A stretch of 64,000 nucleotides of DNA from Lysobacter luteus (GTDB lineage: Bacteria; Pseudomonadota; Gammaproteobacteria; Xanthomonadales; Xanthomonadaceae), in assembly GCF_907164845.1 (NCBI RefSeq), contig NZ_OU015430.1, positions 2,532,001 through 2,596,000 on the forward strand. The letters run 5' to 3'. Made by a program: the position numbers and the translations under genes. The stretch's first letter is position 1; every line of letters begins with the position of its first letter. The notes under the pieces are model-generated. The model made no database searches and had not been told where the DNA came from. It saw nothing but the letters and a program-made list of their open reading frames with translations. Positions 46,186 to 55,262 of the stretch are shown here, piece by piece.

Positions 46186-46441
46186 TGCCGTCGGCGTCGT
46201 CCCCGCCATCGGCGGCGGGCACGGTGGCCGGGTCGATCGGAATGGGATCGAGTGCGGGATCGACGGCGGGCTCCTCGGCCGGCATCGTGTCCGGGACGTC
46301 GGTCTCAACCGGGACGGTATCGGCCGGGGTCACCGGCGCTTCCTCCTCGGCGGGTCCTGGCATCACCAGCGGTCCCTTGTTTCCGCAGCCGGCCAGGGCC
46401 AGCGGCAGCGCGATCAGTAGCAGGGCGTGTCGTGCGTTCAT
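46178..46441 (-). CDS. lptM: LPS translocon maturation lipoprotein LptM (YifL-like)
   Basis: Small lipoprotein of 87 aa: signal peptide with lipobox [10 protein letters not shown], the invariant LptM/YifL sequence, followed by an acidic Pro-rich tail. LptM helps oxidative maturation of the LptDE translocon. Located before dapF as in E. coli. Confidence 0.85.
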   Translation of the reverse strand: MNARHALLLIALPLALAGCGNKGPLVMPGPAEEEAPVTPADTVPVETDVPDTMPAEEPAVDPALDPIPIDPATVPAADGGDDADGNG

Positions 46442-46478
46442 CGCCGCAGTGTATCCGCGGCACCGCGCACTGCGAAGC

Positions 46479-46877
46479 TCATCCGGCCGGCGGTCCCGGC
46501 CGCGTCCACAGCCACGCCCCGACCACCGCCATCACGCCGATGCCGACCGCCGCCATCCACGCGTGCGGCGCCGCAACCAGCAGCACCGCCGAGCACACCG
46601 CCATCGCCGCCACCGCGAAGCGCTTGGCCCGGCGCGACACCGCGCCGTGGCGCTGCCAGTCCCGGATCATCGGGCCGAACTGCCGGTGCGCCAGCAGCCA
46701 GCCATGCAGCCGCTTCGAGCCACGCGCGGCGGCGTAGGCCGACAGCAGGATGAACGGCACCGTCGGCAGCCCCGGCAGCGCAACCCCCAGCAGGCCGAGC
46801 CCGAGGCTGGCCCACGCCAGCAGCCACCAGGCCCAGCGCAGGCGGGACGGTGGCGGCGTGGCGGCGGGATCGGTCAT
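46479..46877 (-). CDS. DUF454 inner-membrane protein (YbaN-like)
   Basis: Protein of 132 aa with an N-terminal helix pair and a C-terminal helix pair. The motif LGVALPGLPTVPFILLSAYAAARGSKRLHGWLL and FGPMIRDWQRHGAVSRRAK is diagnostic of DUF454. Function unknown. Confidence 0.88.
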   Translation of the reverse strand: MTDPAATPPPSRLRWAWWLLAWASLGLGLLGVALPGLPTVPFILLSAYAAARGSKRLHGWLLAHRQFGPMIRDWQRHGAVSRRAKRFAVAAMAVCSAVLLVAAPHAWMAAVGIGVMAVVGAWLWTRPGPPAG

Positions 46878-46896
46878 CCCGCCATTGTAGGAGTGC

Positions 46897-49035
46897 TCAG
46901 CGCGCGGGCTCGGCCACGTCCAGCCGGTCGAGCATGAACGCGTACATCTCGGCCTGCTCGCGGTAACGCCGGAACCGCCCGGACTTGCCGCCGTGGCCGG
47001 CGTCCATGTTGGTGCGGAACAGCACCGGCTCGCTGCCGGTATTCAGGTCGCGCAGGCGGGCGACGTACTTGGCCGGCTCCCAGTACTGGACCTGCGAATC
47101 CCACAGGCCGGTGCCGACGAAGGTCGCCGGGTACGCCTGCCGGGACAGGTTGTCGTACGGCGAGTAGCCGAGCATGTACTCGTAGGACTCGACGCTGGTT
47201 TCGGGATTGCCCCACTCGTCGTACTCGTTGGTGGTCAGCGGGATGCTGGCGTCGAGCATGGTGGTGACCACGTCGACGAACGGCACCTGCGACAGGATCA
47301 CGTCGTAGGTCTGCGGCGACATGTTGGCGATGGCGCCCATCAGCAGGCCGCCGGCACTGCCGCCGTAAGCGGCCACGCGGTCCGGGGCGGCGTAGCCCTG
47401 CTCGACCAGGTACCTGGTGACGTCGATGAAGTCGGTGAAGGTGTTGTTCTTGTTGAGCAGCTTGCCGGCGTCGTACCACTTGCGCCCCATCTCCTGGCCG
47501 CCGCGGATGTGCGCGAGCGCGTAGACCATGCCGCGGTCGAGCAGGCTTACCACTGAGAGATTGAAGTTGGGATCGGTGGAGCTGCCGTAGCTGCCGTAGG
47601 CGTACTGCAGCATCGCCGCGCTGCCGTCCTTCTCGAAGCCGTTGCGGTAGACCAGCGTGACCGGCACGCGGGTGCCGTCGCGCGCGGTCGCCCACAGCCG
47701 CTCGGTGGTGTACTTCGACGGGTCGTAGCCGATCACCGGCTGCTGCTTGAGCTGGCGGCGCTCGCCGGTCTTCGTGTTGAGCTCGTAGGTGGTCGCCGGG
47801 GTTGTCAGCGAGGTATAGCTGTAGCGCAACCAGTCGGTGTCGGGTTCGGAATTGACCGACAGGCCCATCGAGTAGGCCGGTTCATCGGCCTTGACGTACT
47901 CGGCGCTGGCGTCGGGCTGGCCGACCTCACCGCGAAGCAGGCGCAGGCGCTCCAGGCCGCCGGAGCGTTCGGCCACCGCGGTGAATCCGTCGAACAGCTC
48001 GTAGCCATCGATGAACACGTCCTCGTCGTGCGCGATCCATTCCTGCCACTGCGCCCGCGAGGTGGCATCGCTCGGCGCGGTCATCAGCTTGAAGTTCTCC
48101 GCACCATCGGCGTTGGTGCGGATCACCCAGCGGCCGTTGTGGTGGTCGGCGTCGTACTCGACATCGCGCTCGCGCGGGGCCAGCACGGTGAACTCGCGCG
48201 GGTCGGCGGCCGGCGCGCAGCGCGACTCGCTCGAGACCGTGCTTTCCACGCCGATGCAGATGTAACGGTCATCGCGGGTGCGGCCGATGCCCATGTAGAA
48301 GCTGTCGTCGTGCTCCTCGTAGACCAGCTCGTCGGCGCTGGCCGGCGTGCCGAGCACGTGCTTCTTCACCCGTACGGTGAGGAGGGTCTCCGGGTCGTTC
48401 TCGACGTAGAAGATGGTGCGGTTGTCATCGGCCCAGACGATGTTGGCCGATACGCCGCGGATCACGTCGTCGAGCACTTCGCCCGTCTCGATCTCCTTGA
48501 CGCGGATGACGTACTGGCGGCGGCCGACGTCGTCCTCGGCCCACGCCAGCAGGCGGTTGTCCTGGCTGACTTCCCAGTCGCCGACGTTGAAGTAGTCCTT
48601 GCCCGCGGCCATCGTGTTGACGTCCAGCAGCACCTGCTCGGCGGCGTCCATCGACCCCAGGCGGCGGGCGTAGACCGGGTAGTCCTGGCCGGTCTCGAAG
48701 CGGCTGTAGTACCACCAGCCGCGTTCGCGGTACGGCACCGAGCTGTCGTCCTGCTTGATGCGCCCGACGATCTCCTCGTACAGGCGGTCCTCGAGCGGCT
48801 TCAGGCGCGCCATGTACGCGTCGGCGTAGGCGTTCTCGGCGTTGAGGTAGGCCAGCATCGCCGGGTCCTTGCGGTCGTCGTCGCGCAACCAGTAGTACTC
48901 GTCCTGGCGCTCGGCCCCGTGCGGCGCCTTGACCACGTGCGGACGCTTCTCGACGTCGGGCGGTTCGGGCAGGTCCTGGGCAAGGGTCGGGGTCGAAAGG
49001 GTCATCAGTGCGGCCAGCAGCAGGGTGGGCTTCAT
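46897..49035 (-). CDS. oligopeptidase B-like S9 peptidase, exported
   Basis: Serine oligopeptidase of 712 aa, beginning with a signal peptide (MKPTLLLAALMTLSTPTLAQ). Beta-propeller domain then alpha/beta-hydrolase domain with GGSAGG (Ser560). Motifs YGSYG, HIRGGQEMGRKWYDAG and GHGGKSGR are of the PtrB type, which cleaves after Arg/Lys. PtrB in E. coli is cytosolic, so export is a notable difference. The reading frame continues upstream but the signal peptide fixes the start. Confidence 0.9.
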   Translation of the reverse strand: MKPTLLLAALMTLSTPTLAQDLPEPPDVEKRPHVVKAPHGAERQDEYYWLRDDDRKDPAMLAYLNAENAYADAYMARLKPLEDRLYEEIVGRIKQDDSSVPYRERGWWYYSRFETGQDYPVYARRLGSMDAAEQVLLDVNTMAAGKDYFNVGDWEVSQDNRLLAWAEDDVGRRQYVIRVKEIETGEVLDDVIRGVSANIVWADDNRTIFYVENDPETLLTVRVKKHVLGTPASADELVYEEHDDSFYMGIGRTRDDRYICIGVESTVSSESRCAPAADPREFTVLAPRERDVEYDADHHNGRWVIRTNADGAENFKLMTAPSDATSRAQWQEWIAHDEDVFIDGYELFDGFTAVAERSGGLERLRLLRGEVGQPDASAEYVKADEPAYSMGLSVNSEPDTDWLRYSYTSLTTPATTYELNTKTGERRQLKQQPVIGYDPSKYTTERLWATARDGTRVPVTLVYRNGFEKDGSAAMLQYAYGSYGSSTDPNFNLSVVSLLDRGMVYALAHIRGGQEMGRKWYDAGKLLNKNNTFTDFIDVTRYLVEQGYAAPDRVAAYGGSAGGLLMGAIANMSPQTYDVILSQVPFVDVVTTMLDASIPLTTNEYDEWGNPETSVESYEYMLGYSPYDNLSRQAYPATFVGTGLWDSQVQYWEPAKYVARLRDLNTGSEPVLFRTNMDAGHGGKSGRFRRYREQAEMYAFMLDRLDVAEPAR

Positions 49036-49094
49036 GGGATGGGGTCCGGGGATAGAAAGCGCAACAGGTGGGTGGTGCCGCGAATTGCCTCGTC

Positions 49095-49166
49095 GTAGGA
49101 GCGACGTGAGTCGCGACCCGCCTAGGGTTGGAGCGATGTACAGGTCGCGACTCACGTCGCTCCTAC
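49095..49166. repeat. REP-like inverted pair 7
   Basis: GTAGGAGCGACGTGAGTCGC from 49095 and the inverted copy ending GTCGCTCCTAC at 49166, between the two S9 peptidase genes; GAC/GTC class. Confidence 0.85.
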
Positions 49167-49211
49167 AGCGGAACTGGAACGGGCCGGCGATGTGCCGGCC
49201 CGTCGTTTGCT

Positions 49212-51323
49212 TCAATCGTTCAACTGGTTCCACAGGAAGGTGAAGGCCAGTGCGCTCATGTGCGCGGCCTGCTTGTTGTTGGCCGAACCGCCGTGGCCGC
49301 CCTCGATGTTCTCGTAGTAGCGCACGTCCTCGCCGCCCTCGAGCATCTTCGCCATCATCTTGCGGGCGTGGCCGGGGTGGACGCGGTCGTCGCGGGTGGA
49401 GGTCATGAACAGCGTCGGCGGGTAGTCCTTGCCCGGCGTGTACAGGTGGTACGGGGAGAAAGTCTGGATGAAGACCCACTCCTCCGGCTTGTCCGGGTTG
49501 CCGTACTCGGCCATCCACGACGCGCCGGCCAGCAGCTTGTGGTAACGCTGCATGTCCAGCAGCGGCACCTGCACGACGATCGCACCGAACAGCTCCGGGT
49601 ACTGGGTCAGCATGTTGCCCATCAGCAGGCCACCGTTGCTGCCGCCCTGGATGCCGAGCTTGTCAGCCGAGGTGATCCTGCGCGCCACCAGGTCCTTCGC
49701 CACCGCGGCGAAGTCCTCGTAGGCCTTGTGGCGGTTCTGCTTCAGCGCGGCCTGGTGCCAGCGCGGGCCGTACTCGCCGCCGCCGCGGATGTTGGCGACC
49801 GCGTAGACGCCACCCTTCTCCAGCCAGCCCTTGCCGACGCTGCCCGAGTAGCCCGGCGTCATCGAGATCTCGAAGCCGCCGTAGCCGTACAGCAGGGTCG
49901 GGGTGCTGCCGTCGAGCGCGAGGCCCTTCGGCTTGACGATGAAGTACGGCACGCGGGTGCCGTCCTTGCTGGTGGCGAAGAACTGGTCGACCTCGTGGGT
50001 GCTGGCGTCGAAGAACACCGGCATGGTCTTGAGCACCTGCGGCGCCTGGCCGACCTCGGCGATGGCTAGCGTGGCCGGGCTGAGATAGCCGTCGGCATGC
50101 ACCCACACGGCATCACTGTGGTCGGGGTCGACCGCGCTCACCGAAACGCTGCCCTCGGGCTGGCCGGCAAAATCGCTGCGCGCCCAGTCGCCGCTTCCGT
50201 CGGCCGGCGGGGTCAGCACCCGCAGGTCGTTCTTGACGTCCTCCAGCACGTTGAGCACGAGGTGGTTGGCGGTGGCGGTGACGCCGGCCAGCGAGGTGGT
50301 GTCGGTCGGCTCGAACAGCACGGTGAAGTCGCGGCCGCCCGCCATGAAGGCGTCGAAGTTGGCGGCGACCAGGCTGCCGGCCGGGAAGGTCCTGCCACCG
50401 GCTTCGTACGGCTCGCGCAGTTCCAGTACCAGCCAGTCCTTGTGCACCGACTTGTTGGCCGAGTTGGGCGCATCGATCCGGCTCAGCGCGCCGCCTTCGC
50501 CGACGAGGTACAGCTCGTCGTTGTAGAACGCCAGCGTGCGGCTGACGAAGTCGCGCTCGTAGCCCGGCGTGTGGTCGTGCATCGCCGCGATGTACATGTC
50601 GTCCGGCTTGCCCTCGTACACCACCTCGGCCTCGGCCATCGGCGTGCCGCGGGTCCAGCGCTTGACGATGCGCGGGTAGCCGGACTCGGTCATCGTGCCG
50701 TCGCCGAAGTCGGTGTAGACGTAGACGTTGTCGCGGTCGATCCAGCCCAGCCCGCCCTTGGCCTCGTCGCGGACGAAGCCACCGTCGACCCAGTCCTTGG
50801 CCGCCAGGTCGAACTCACGGGTCACGTCGGCATCGGCACCGCCGCGCGACAGCGCGACCAGGCACCGCTGGTATTCCGGCGGCAGGCAGTCGGCACCGTG
50901 CCAGACCCAGTTCTCGCCCTCGGCCTTGTTGAGCGCGTCGAGGTCGATCACCGTCTCCCACTCGGGGGCGTCGGTGCGGTACGACTCGAGCGTGGTGCGG
51001 CGCCAGAGGCCGCGCTCGTGCTGCGCGTCCTTCCAGAAGTTGTAGTAGTGGTCGCCGATCTTGGAGACGTAGGGGATCTTGGCGTCGGAATCGAGGATCG
51101 CGCGGATCTGCGACTCGAGCTGGCGGAACTCCGCCGTGTCGGCGAGCTCGGCCTCGGTGACGGCGTTGCGCGCCTTGACCCAATCGAGGGCCTTCTCGCC
51201 TTCAACGTCCTCGAGCCAGATGTAGGGGTCGGTCACGGTGGCCTCCTGGGCGTGGGCGGCACCCGTGGCCATGGCAAGGCCGGTGATCAGGGCGGCCTGG
51301 CAGGCCTGCGACAGCGTGGACAT
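49212..51323 (-). CDS. prolyl oligopeptidase family S9A peptidase, exported
   Basis: Serine peptidase of 703 aa with a signal peptide ending AAHAQE. Propeller domain followed by hydrolase domain with GGSNGG (Ser562), GGFEISMTPGYSG, IRGGGEYGPRWHQA and GHGGSANN. These fit prolyl endopeptidases rather than PtrB. Start Met at 51323. It lies directly upstream of the PtrB-like gene in the same direction, separated by a REP pair. Confidence 0.9.
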   Translation of the reverse strand: MSTLSQACQAALITGLAMATGAAHAQEATVTDPYIWLEDVEGEKALDWVKARNAVTEAELADTAEFRQLESQIRAILDSDAKIPYVSKIGDHYYNFWKDAQHERGLWRRTTLESYRTDAPEWETVIDLDALNKAEGENWVWHGADCLPPEYQRCLVALSRGGADADVTREFDLAAKDWVDGGFVRDEAKGGLGWIDRDNVYVYTDFGDGTMTESGYPRIVKRWTRGTPMAEAEVVYEGKPDDMYIAAMHDHTPGYERDFVSRTLAFYNDELYLVGEGGALSRIDAPNSANKSVHKDWLVLELREPYEAGGRTFPAGSLVAANFDAFMAGGRDFTVLFEPTDTTSLAGVTATANHLVLNVLEDVKNDLRVLTPPADGSGDWARSDFAGQPEGSVSVSAVDPDHSDAVWVHADGYLSPATLAIAEVGQAPQVLKTMPVFFDASTHEVDQFFATSKDGTRVPYFIVKPKGLALDGSTPTLLYGYGGFEISMTPGYSGSVGKGWLEKGGVYAVANIRGGGEYGPRWHQAALKQNRHKAYEDFAAVAKDLVARRITSADKLGIQGGSNGGLLMGNMLTQYPELFGAIVVQVPLLDMQRYHKLLAGASWMAEYGNPDKPEEWVFIQTFSPYHLYTPGKDYPPTLFMTSTRDDRVHPGHARKMMAKMLEGGEDVRYYENIEGGHGGSANNKQAAHMSALAFTFLWNQLND

Positions 51324-51374
51324 GGGCGCTCCGGGTAGGGAAAGCGCCGAAGCTAGCACACGGCCGCGGCGAAC

Positions 51375-51710
51375 TCAGGCGGCCCGGCCCAGCCCGCCCA
51401 GGTCGTTGCGACGCGGGCGGCGACGGGCCTGCGGCCCCTTGCGCCGGGTCGCCGGCAAGGCCTGCATGCGTGCCGTGGCCGGCGCCGCAGCGCGGACACC
51501 GGCCGCTTCGACCGCACCGCGCGCGCCCAGTACGCGGACCGCAATCCAGCCCGCCAACGGCATCGCCAGCAGCCACAGCGGCAGCCATCCGAGCAGCGCA
51601 TGGCTGGCGCGAGCCTCCGGGATCAACAGCACGAGCGTTGCGCCGACGGCGAGCGCGTAGCGCAGGACGTGTTCGGCGACGGAGGGGCTGGCGGCGTGGA
51701 CAAGGCTCAT
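51375..51710 (-). CDS. hypothetical small membrane protein
   Basis: Protein of 111 aa. Two hydrophobic segments (about 17-32 and 40-62), then a basic Ala/Arg-rich tail (MQALPATRRKGPQARRRPRRN). No family recognised. The gene starts 63 nt after the patatin gene on the same strand. Codon pattern and clean start (ATG) favour a real gene, but evidence is modest. Confidence 0.5.
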   Translation of the reverse strand: MSLVHAASPSVAEHVLRYALAVGATLVLLIPEARASHALLGWLPLWLLAMPLAGWIAVRVLGARGAVEAAGVRAAAPATARMQALPATRRKGPQARRRPRRNDLGGLGRAA

Positions 51711-51772
51711 GGCGGCGACCTGCAAGGGTGGGATCGCAGGATTGCGCCCGGCCATCTCACCGGTTGCGACCG

Positions 51773-52702
51773 TCAGTAGCCGGCCTCGTCCAGCGCCTTG
51801 TCGGCCTCGTGGCGGCCGATCGCGATCAGCTCCCGGGCCCGCCAGAACTCGTAGAACTGGCAGGCATCGCGTGGTATGCGGATCACCAGCTCGGGGGGAT
51901 CGAGCGCAAGCTGCACGCGGGCGATCTGCGCCTGCATGGTGTCGAGCGAGCGCGACATCAGCTCGGTGAAGCCGTAGCGCGCCGTGTCGACCTGGTCGCC
52001 GTCCGCCTCGCCGCGGCGCAGCCGCCGCTCGATCCAGTCGAGCAGGCGCGAGTGGGCGGGTGATTCGTCGCCGATCCGCGGTTCCGGTGCCTCCGGATGC
52101 GCCGGCGTGCCGGGCGGCTGGTTCGGCCAGCTGTTCATGTCGACCGCGACCAGCCGGTGGGCGTCCGACAGCCGGCTCGCGGCGATCGGCAGCGGCGCCA
52201 GCAGGCCGCCGTCGACCAGCTCGCGGCCGTTGACCCGGTGCGGGGTGAAGATGCCGGGTATCGCGATCGAGCCACGCACCGCATCCCACAGGTCGCCTTG
52301 CCGCAGCCACACCTCGCGCTGGCGCATCAGGTCGACCGCGACCGCGGTGAAGTCGACCGGCAGGTCCTCGATCCGCACGTCGCCGGTGCGCTCGCGCAGC
52401 GCGGCCATCAGCCGCGTGCCCTCGAACAGCGCCGGCCGCCCGAACACCGGGTCGAGCAGCCGCAGCATGTCGGTGCGGCTCATCGACAGCAGCCAGTCGC
52501 GGAATACGTGCAGCTGGCCCGCCGCGAACAGCCCGCCGACCAGCGCGCCACTGGACGACCCGGCCACCGCGACGATGTCGATCCCGCGGGCGACCAGCGC
52601 GTCGATCACGCCGATCTGGGCCAGCCCGCGTGCGCCACCGGCGCCGAGCACGAGTGCGACCGGCTCGCCGCGCATGATCCGGGGGGCGTCGGCCGGCGCC
52701 AT
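51773..52702 (-). CDS. patatin-like phospholipase, RssA-like
   Basis: Acyl hydrolase of 309 aa. Oxyanion motif GAGGARG (20-26), nucleophile Ser50 in GSSSG and Asp164 in VDGG give the Ser-Asp dyad. No signal peptide, so cytosolic or membrane-peripheral. The start is taken as ATG 52702; ATG 52675 is an alternative. The C-terminal 100 residues are variable. Confidence 0.85.
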   Translation of the reverse strand: MAPADAPRIMRGEPVALVLGAGGARGLAQIGVIDALVARGIDIVAVAGSSSGALVGGLFAAGQLHVFRDWLLSMSRTDMLRLLDPVFGRPALFEGTRLMAALRERTGDVRIEDLPVDFTAVAVDLMRQREVWLRQGDLWDAVRGSIAIPGIFTPHRVNGRELVDGGLLAPLPIAASRLSDAHRLVAVDMNSWPNQPPGTPAHPEAPEPRIGDESPAHSRLLDWIERRLRRGEADGDQVDTARYGFTELMSRSLDTMQAQIARVQLALDPPELVIRIPRDACQFYEFWRARELIAIGRHEADKALDEAGY

Positions 52703-52730
52703 CAACGGCGCCTTCCCGTGCAAGCCGCGG

Positions 52731-53708
52731 TCACTTCGGGTCGCGCTCGTAGTTGGCGATCGCCAGCGACAGCAGCGTGCGGGCCTGCTCGCGCAGCGAC
52801 GGCGGTTCGACGATCTCCGCGTCGCTGCCGTAATGCAGCACGTCCATCAGCAACTCGCGGCCCGAGCTGTAGGGCACCTTCAGTTCGTAGCGGCCGTCGG
52901 GCAGGAACCGGCCCTGCTGCTGCGAGTGCCAGTGCTCATCGGCGACCCAGCGCGCGGCCTTGGCGCTGAACACGATCGTCGCCCAGCCCTTTGGCGTGCC
53001 CGAGAAGATCCCGTAGCTGGACGCCAGGTGCTGGTTGAGTTCCTCGTCGGGCAGGTCGCGGGCGGCTTCTTCGAGCTGGCGCGCGTTGCCGATCCGGTCC
53101 ACCGCGAAGCTGCGCAGCGCCTCGCGTTCGTGGTCCCACGCATCCAGGTACCAGTTGTCGCGGTAATGGGTCAGGCGTTGCGGCGACACCGTGCGGCGGG
53201 TGAGCTGGTCGGTGGAGCGCGCGCGGTATTCGAACGCCAGTTGCCGGCGGTCGAGCACGGCCGTGGCGACGTGGCGGAACGCGGTTTCGTCGAGCTTGCG
53301 GGTGCGGTGCGGAACCACCCGCACGCGCTCGACCGGCACCCGGCGGCCGCCGGCATGGTCGTCCAGCAGCTTCTCGATGCGCTGCTGCAGCGGGGCCAGC
53401 GCGTTCGACAGCACCCCGCCACCGCTGCGCATCATCAGTTGCTGGGCCGCCAGCAGCGAGTGCAGCTCGTCGGAGCTGAGCCACAGGCCGGGCAGTTCGA
53501 ATCGGCTCGGGTCGTCGGGGTCGTAGCGGAAGCCGGCCTCGCCATTGCCGATCACCGGCGCCATCAGCTGGTCGCGCAGATAGGCCAGGTCGCGGTAGAC
53601 CGTCGCGCGCGAGCATTCCAGCTCCTCCTGCAGGCGCGGCACCGTCACCGGGTAGCGCGCCGCGGTGAGGATGCGGTGCAGGGCGTGGATGCGTTCGATG
53701 CGTTCCAT
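52731..53708 (-). CDS. WYL-domain transcriptional regulator
   Basis: Protein of 325 aa. An N-terminal HTH (RIHALHRILTAARYPVTVPRLQEELECSRATVYRDLAYLRDQL) is followed by a WYL domain (about 150-230, RTVSPQRLTHYRDNWYLDAWDHE) and a WCX C-terminus (YGSDAEIVEPPSLREQA). Members sense ligands or single-stranded DNA. It diverges from the envelope gene at 53847, which could be a target. Confidence 0.85.
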   Translation of the reverse strand: MERIERIHALHRILTAARYPVTVPRLQEELECSRATVYRDLAYLRDQLMAPVIGNGEAGFRYDPDDPSRFELPGLWLSSDELHSLLAAQQLMMRSGGGVLSNALAPLQQRIEKLLDDHAGGRRVPVERVRVVPHRTRKLDETAFRHVATAVLDRRQLAFEYRARSTDQLTRRTVSPQRLTHYRDNWYLDAWDHEREALRSFAVDRIGNARQLEEAARDLPDEELNQHLASSYGIFSGTPKGWATIVFSAKAARWVADEHWHSQQQGRFLPDGRYELKVPYSSGRELLMDVLHYGSDAEIVEPPSLREQARTLLSLAIANYERDPK

Positions 53709-53846
53709 GGCGATGTTCCGGGGGGCGTCGAAGAAGCGACGATCGGGCAAGGATCGCACCGGCCGGTGCGACACCGCCAGCGCACGCCCCGGATAACCGC
53801 TGTTTAACCCCCGCCGGCAGATACTCCGCGGCCGCAAGGAGGCCGG

Positions 53847-54467
53847 ATGCACGACAGGGAACGCAATGAAGGGCCTGAGCGGCGCGTGGCCGCCGTGGTG
53901 GCGGTCGCGGTGAATGCCGGGCTGCTGGCGTTGCTGCCATGGCTGCTGCGCACGCCCGTAATCGATGCACCATCCCACGCCAGCCCGACGGTGGAAGTGC
54001 GGTGGATCCGTCCGCCAGTGCCCGCGGTGCGGCCGCCGGCGACGGACATGGCGCTGACGCTGGCGAGTCCGGTGGAGACGCGGCGACCTCCGCGGACAGC
54101 GGTACCGGACATCGACGTCGTCACTGGCGTGGAGGACGACGCCGATGCCACCCTCGCCACCGCACCCGAATCGATCGGGATGAACACCGCGCCGTGGCTG
54201 CAGCCGCAGCGCCCCGCGCTCGGCGCGCCCGACCCGCTCGCCAACCGGCGGGTCGACCTGCCCGGCTCGCCCGGCGGGCGTTTCCGGATGCGCGAGCCGC
54301 CGTCGCTGGCCGGTGCGCTGGCGGCGGTCGGTCGCGCGTTCGGTGGCGCGAACTACTCTACGGACCCGTGCCCCGAGGTCCGCCGCGACATCGACGATCT
54401 GTCGCTGCAGGGCGATTCCACCGCGCTGCGCGATGCACTCGCGTACGAGCAGCGCTTCTGCCGCTGA
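53847..54467 (+). CDS. hypothetical TonB-like bitopic membrane protein
   Basis: Protein of 206 aa with a short basic cytoplasmic start, one helix (about 14-35) and a Pro-rich periplasmic part containing TVEVRWIRPPVPAVRPP, similar in style to TonB-type energy transducers. The C-terminal 45 residues are a small globular region with two cysteines (DPCPEVRRDIDD and RFCR). No TonB_C domain motif is visible. Strong AAGGAGG ribosome site. First of three co-directional envelope genes. Confidence 0.6.
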   Translation: MHDRERNEGPERRVAAVVAVAVNAGLLALLPWLLRTPVIDAPSHASPTVEVRWIRPPVPAVRPPATDMALTLASPVETRRPPRTAVPDIDVVTGVEDDADATLATAPESIGMNTAPWLQPQRPALGAPDPLANRRVDLPGSPGGRFRMREPPSLAGALAAVGRAFGGANYSTDPCPEVRRDIDDLSLQGDSTALRDALAYEQRFCR

Positions 54468-54550
54468 GGGTGGCTGGTCCATCGGGCATCCCGCGTTGGA
54501 GTCAGGCATCGGCGGCGGCTGCGCCGCGATTGCGACAGCGAGGGAGCGGT

Positions 54551-55120
54551 ATGGCGAAGAGAGAATGGCTACGGGCGGGGATGGCGCTGGTGCTGGTGCT
54601 ACCGGCAATCGCCTGGGGTGGCGCACGCGAGGACGTCGACGCGGCGATCGCGCGGTTCGCCCAGGCGCAGAGTTTCCACGCGTCGATCAGCACCGCCGGT
54701 TCGCCGGCGAGCGAGACCGACTTCATCGCGCCGGACCGCTACCGCATGAACCTGCCCGACGGCCGGGTGCAGGTGGTGGTGGACGGCACCATGTACATGC
54801 GGGATGGCGATGCCGTGCAGCGCGTGCAGGTGCCACCGGAAGTGCTCGCGCGCTGGCGCCAGCGAACCGGGCTGTCCGGCTTGGGCGCCGGCATGCAGGC
54901 GACCGACCTGGGCGAAGACGTGCTCGACGGCGCGAGTGCGCGCAAGTACGCGATCACCCGGCCCGGCGAGGCCGCACCCGCGATGACGATATGGATCGGA
55001 ACCGCGGGCTATCCGCTGCAGGTCGAGGCCAACGGCATGGCGGAGGGCAAACCGGTCACCACCACGATCCGCTACTCGCGCTTCAACGACCCGAACCTCG
55101 CGATCACCGCGCCCGAGTAA
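54551..55120 (+). CDS. hypothetical periplasmic protein, LolA-like fold possible
   Basis: Protein of 189 aa with a signal peptide (ending AIAWGGA). The repeating strand pattern SISTAGSPASETDFIAPDRYRMNLPDGRVQVVVDGTMYMRDGDAVQRV is like LolA/LppX-type lipid- or lipoprotein-binding proteins. No Cys. Located 80 nt after the TonB-like gene. Confidence 0.65.
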   Translation: MAKREWLRAGMALVLVLPAIAWGGAREDVDAAIARFAQAQSFHASISTAGSPASETDFIAPDRYRMNLPDGRVQVVVDGTMYMRDGDAVQRVQVPPEVLARWRQRTGLSGLGAGMQATDLGEDVLDGASARKYAITRPGEAAPAMTIWIGTAGYPLQVEANGMAEGKPVTTTIRYSRFNDPNLAITAPE

Positions 55121-55262
55121 GGCGGCACGACCGGCAGCGTGTTCGGCGGGACCGCGGGCAATGTGCCGATTCCGCCGGTTCACCCCAGGGGTGCGCGACG
55201 TCGGTGGGCCCCCGACACCGTCTTGGCATACTGCCGCCGTCACCCGCTCCGCTTCCTGCGAT

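Noticed and set aside
49036-49518. N-terminal extension of the PtrB-like peptidase frame
   Set aside because: It would overlap the REP pair and the preceding gene, and a clear signal peptide starts at 49035.
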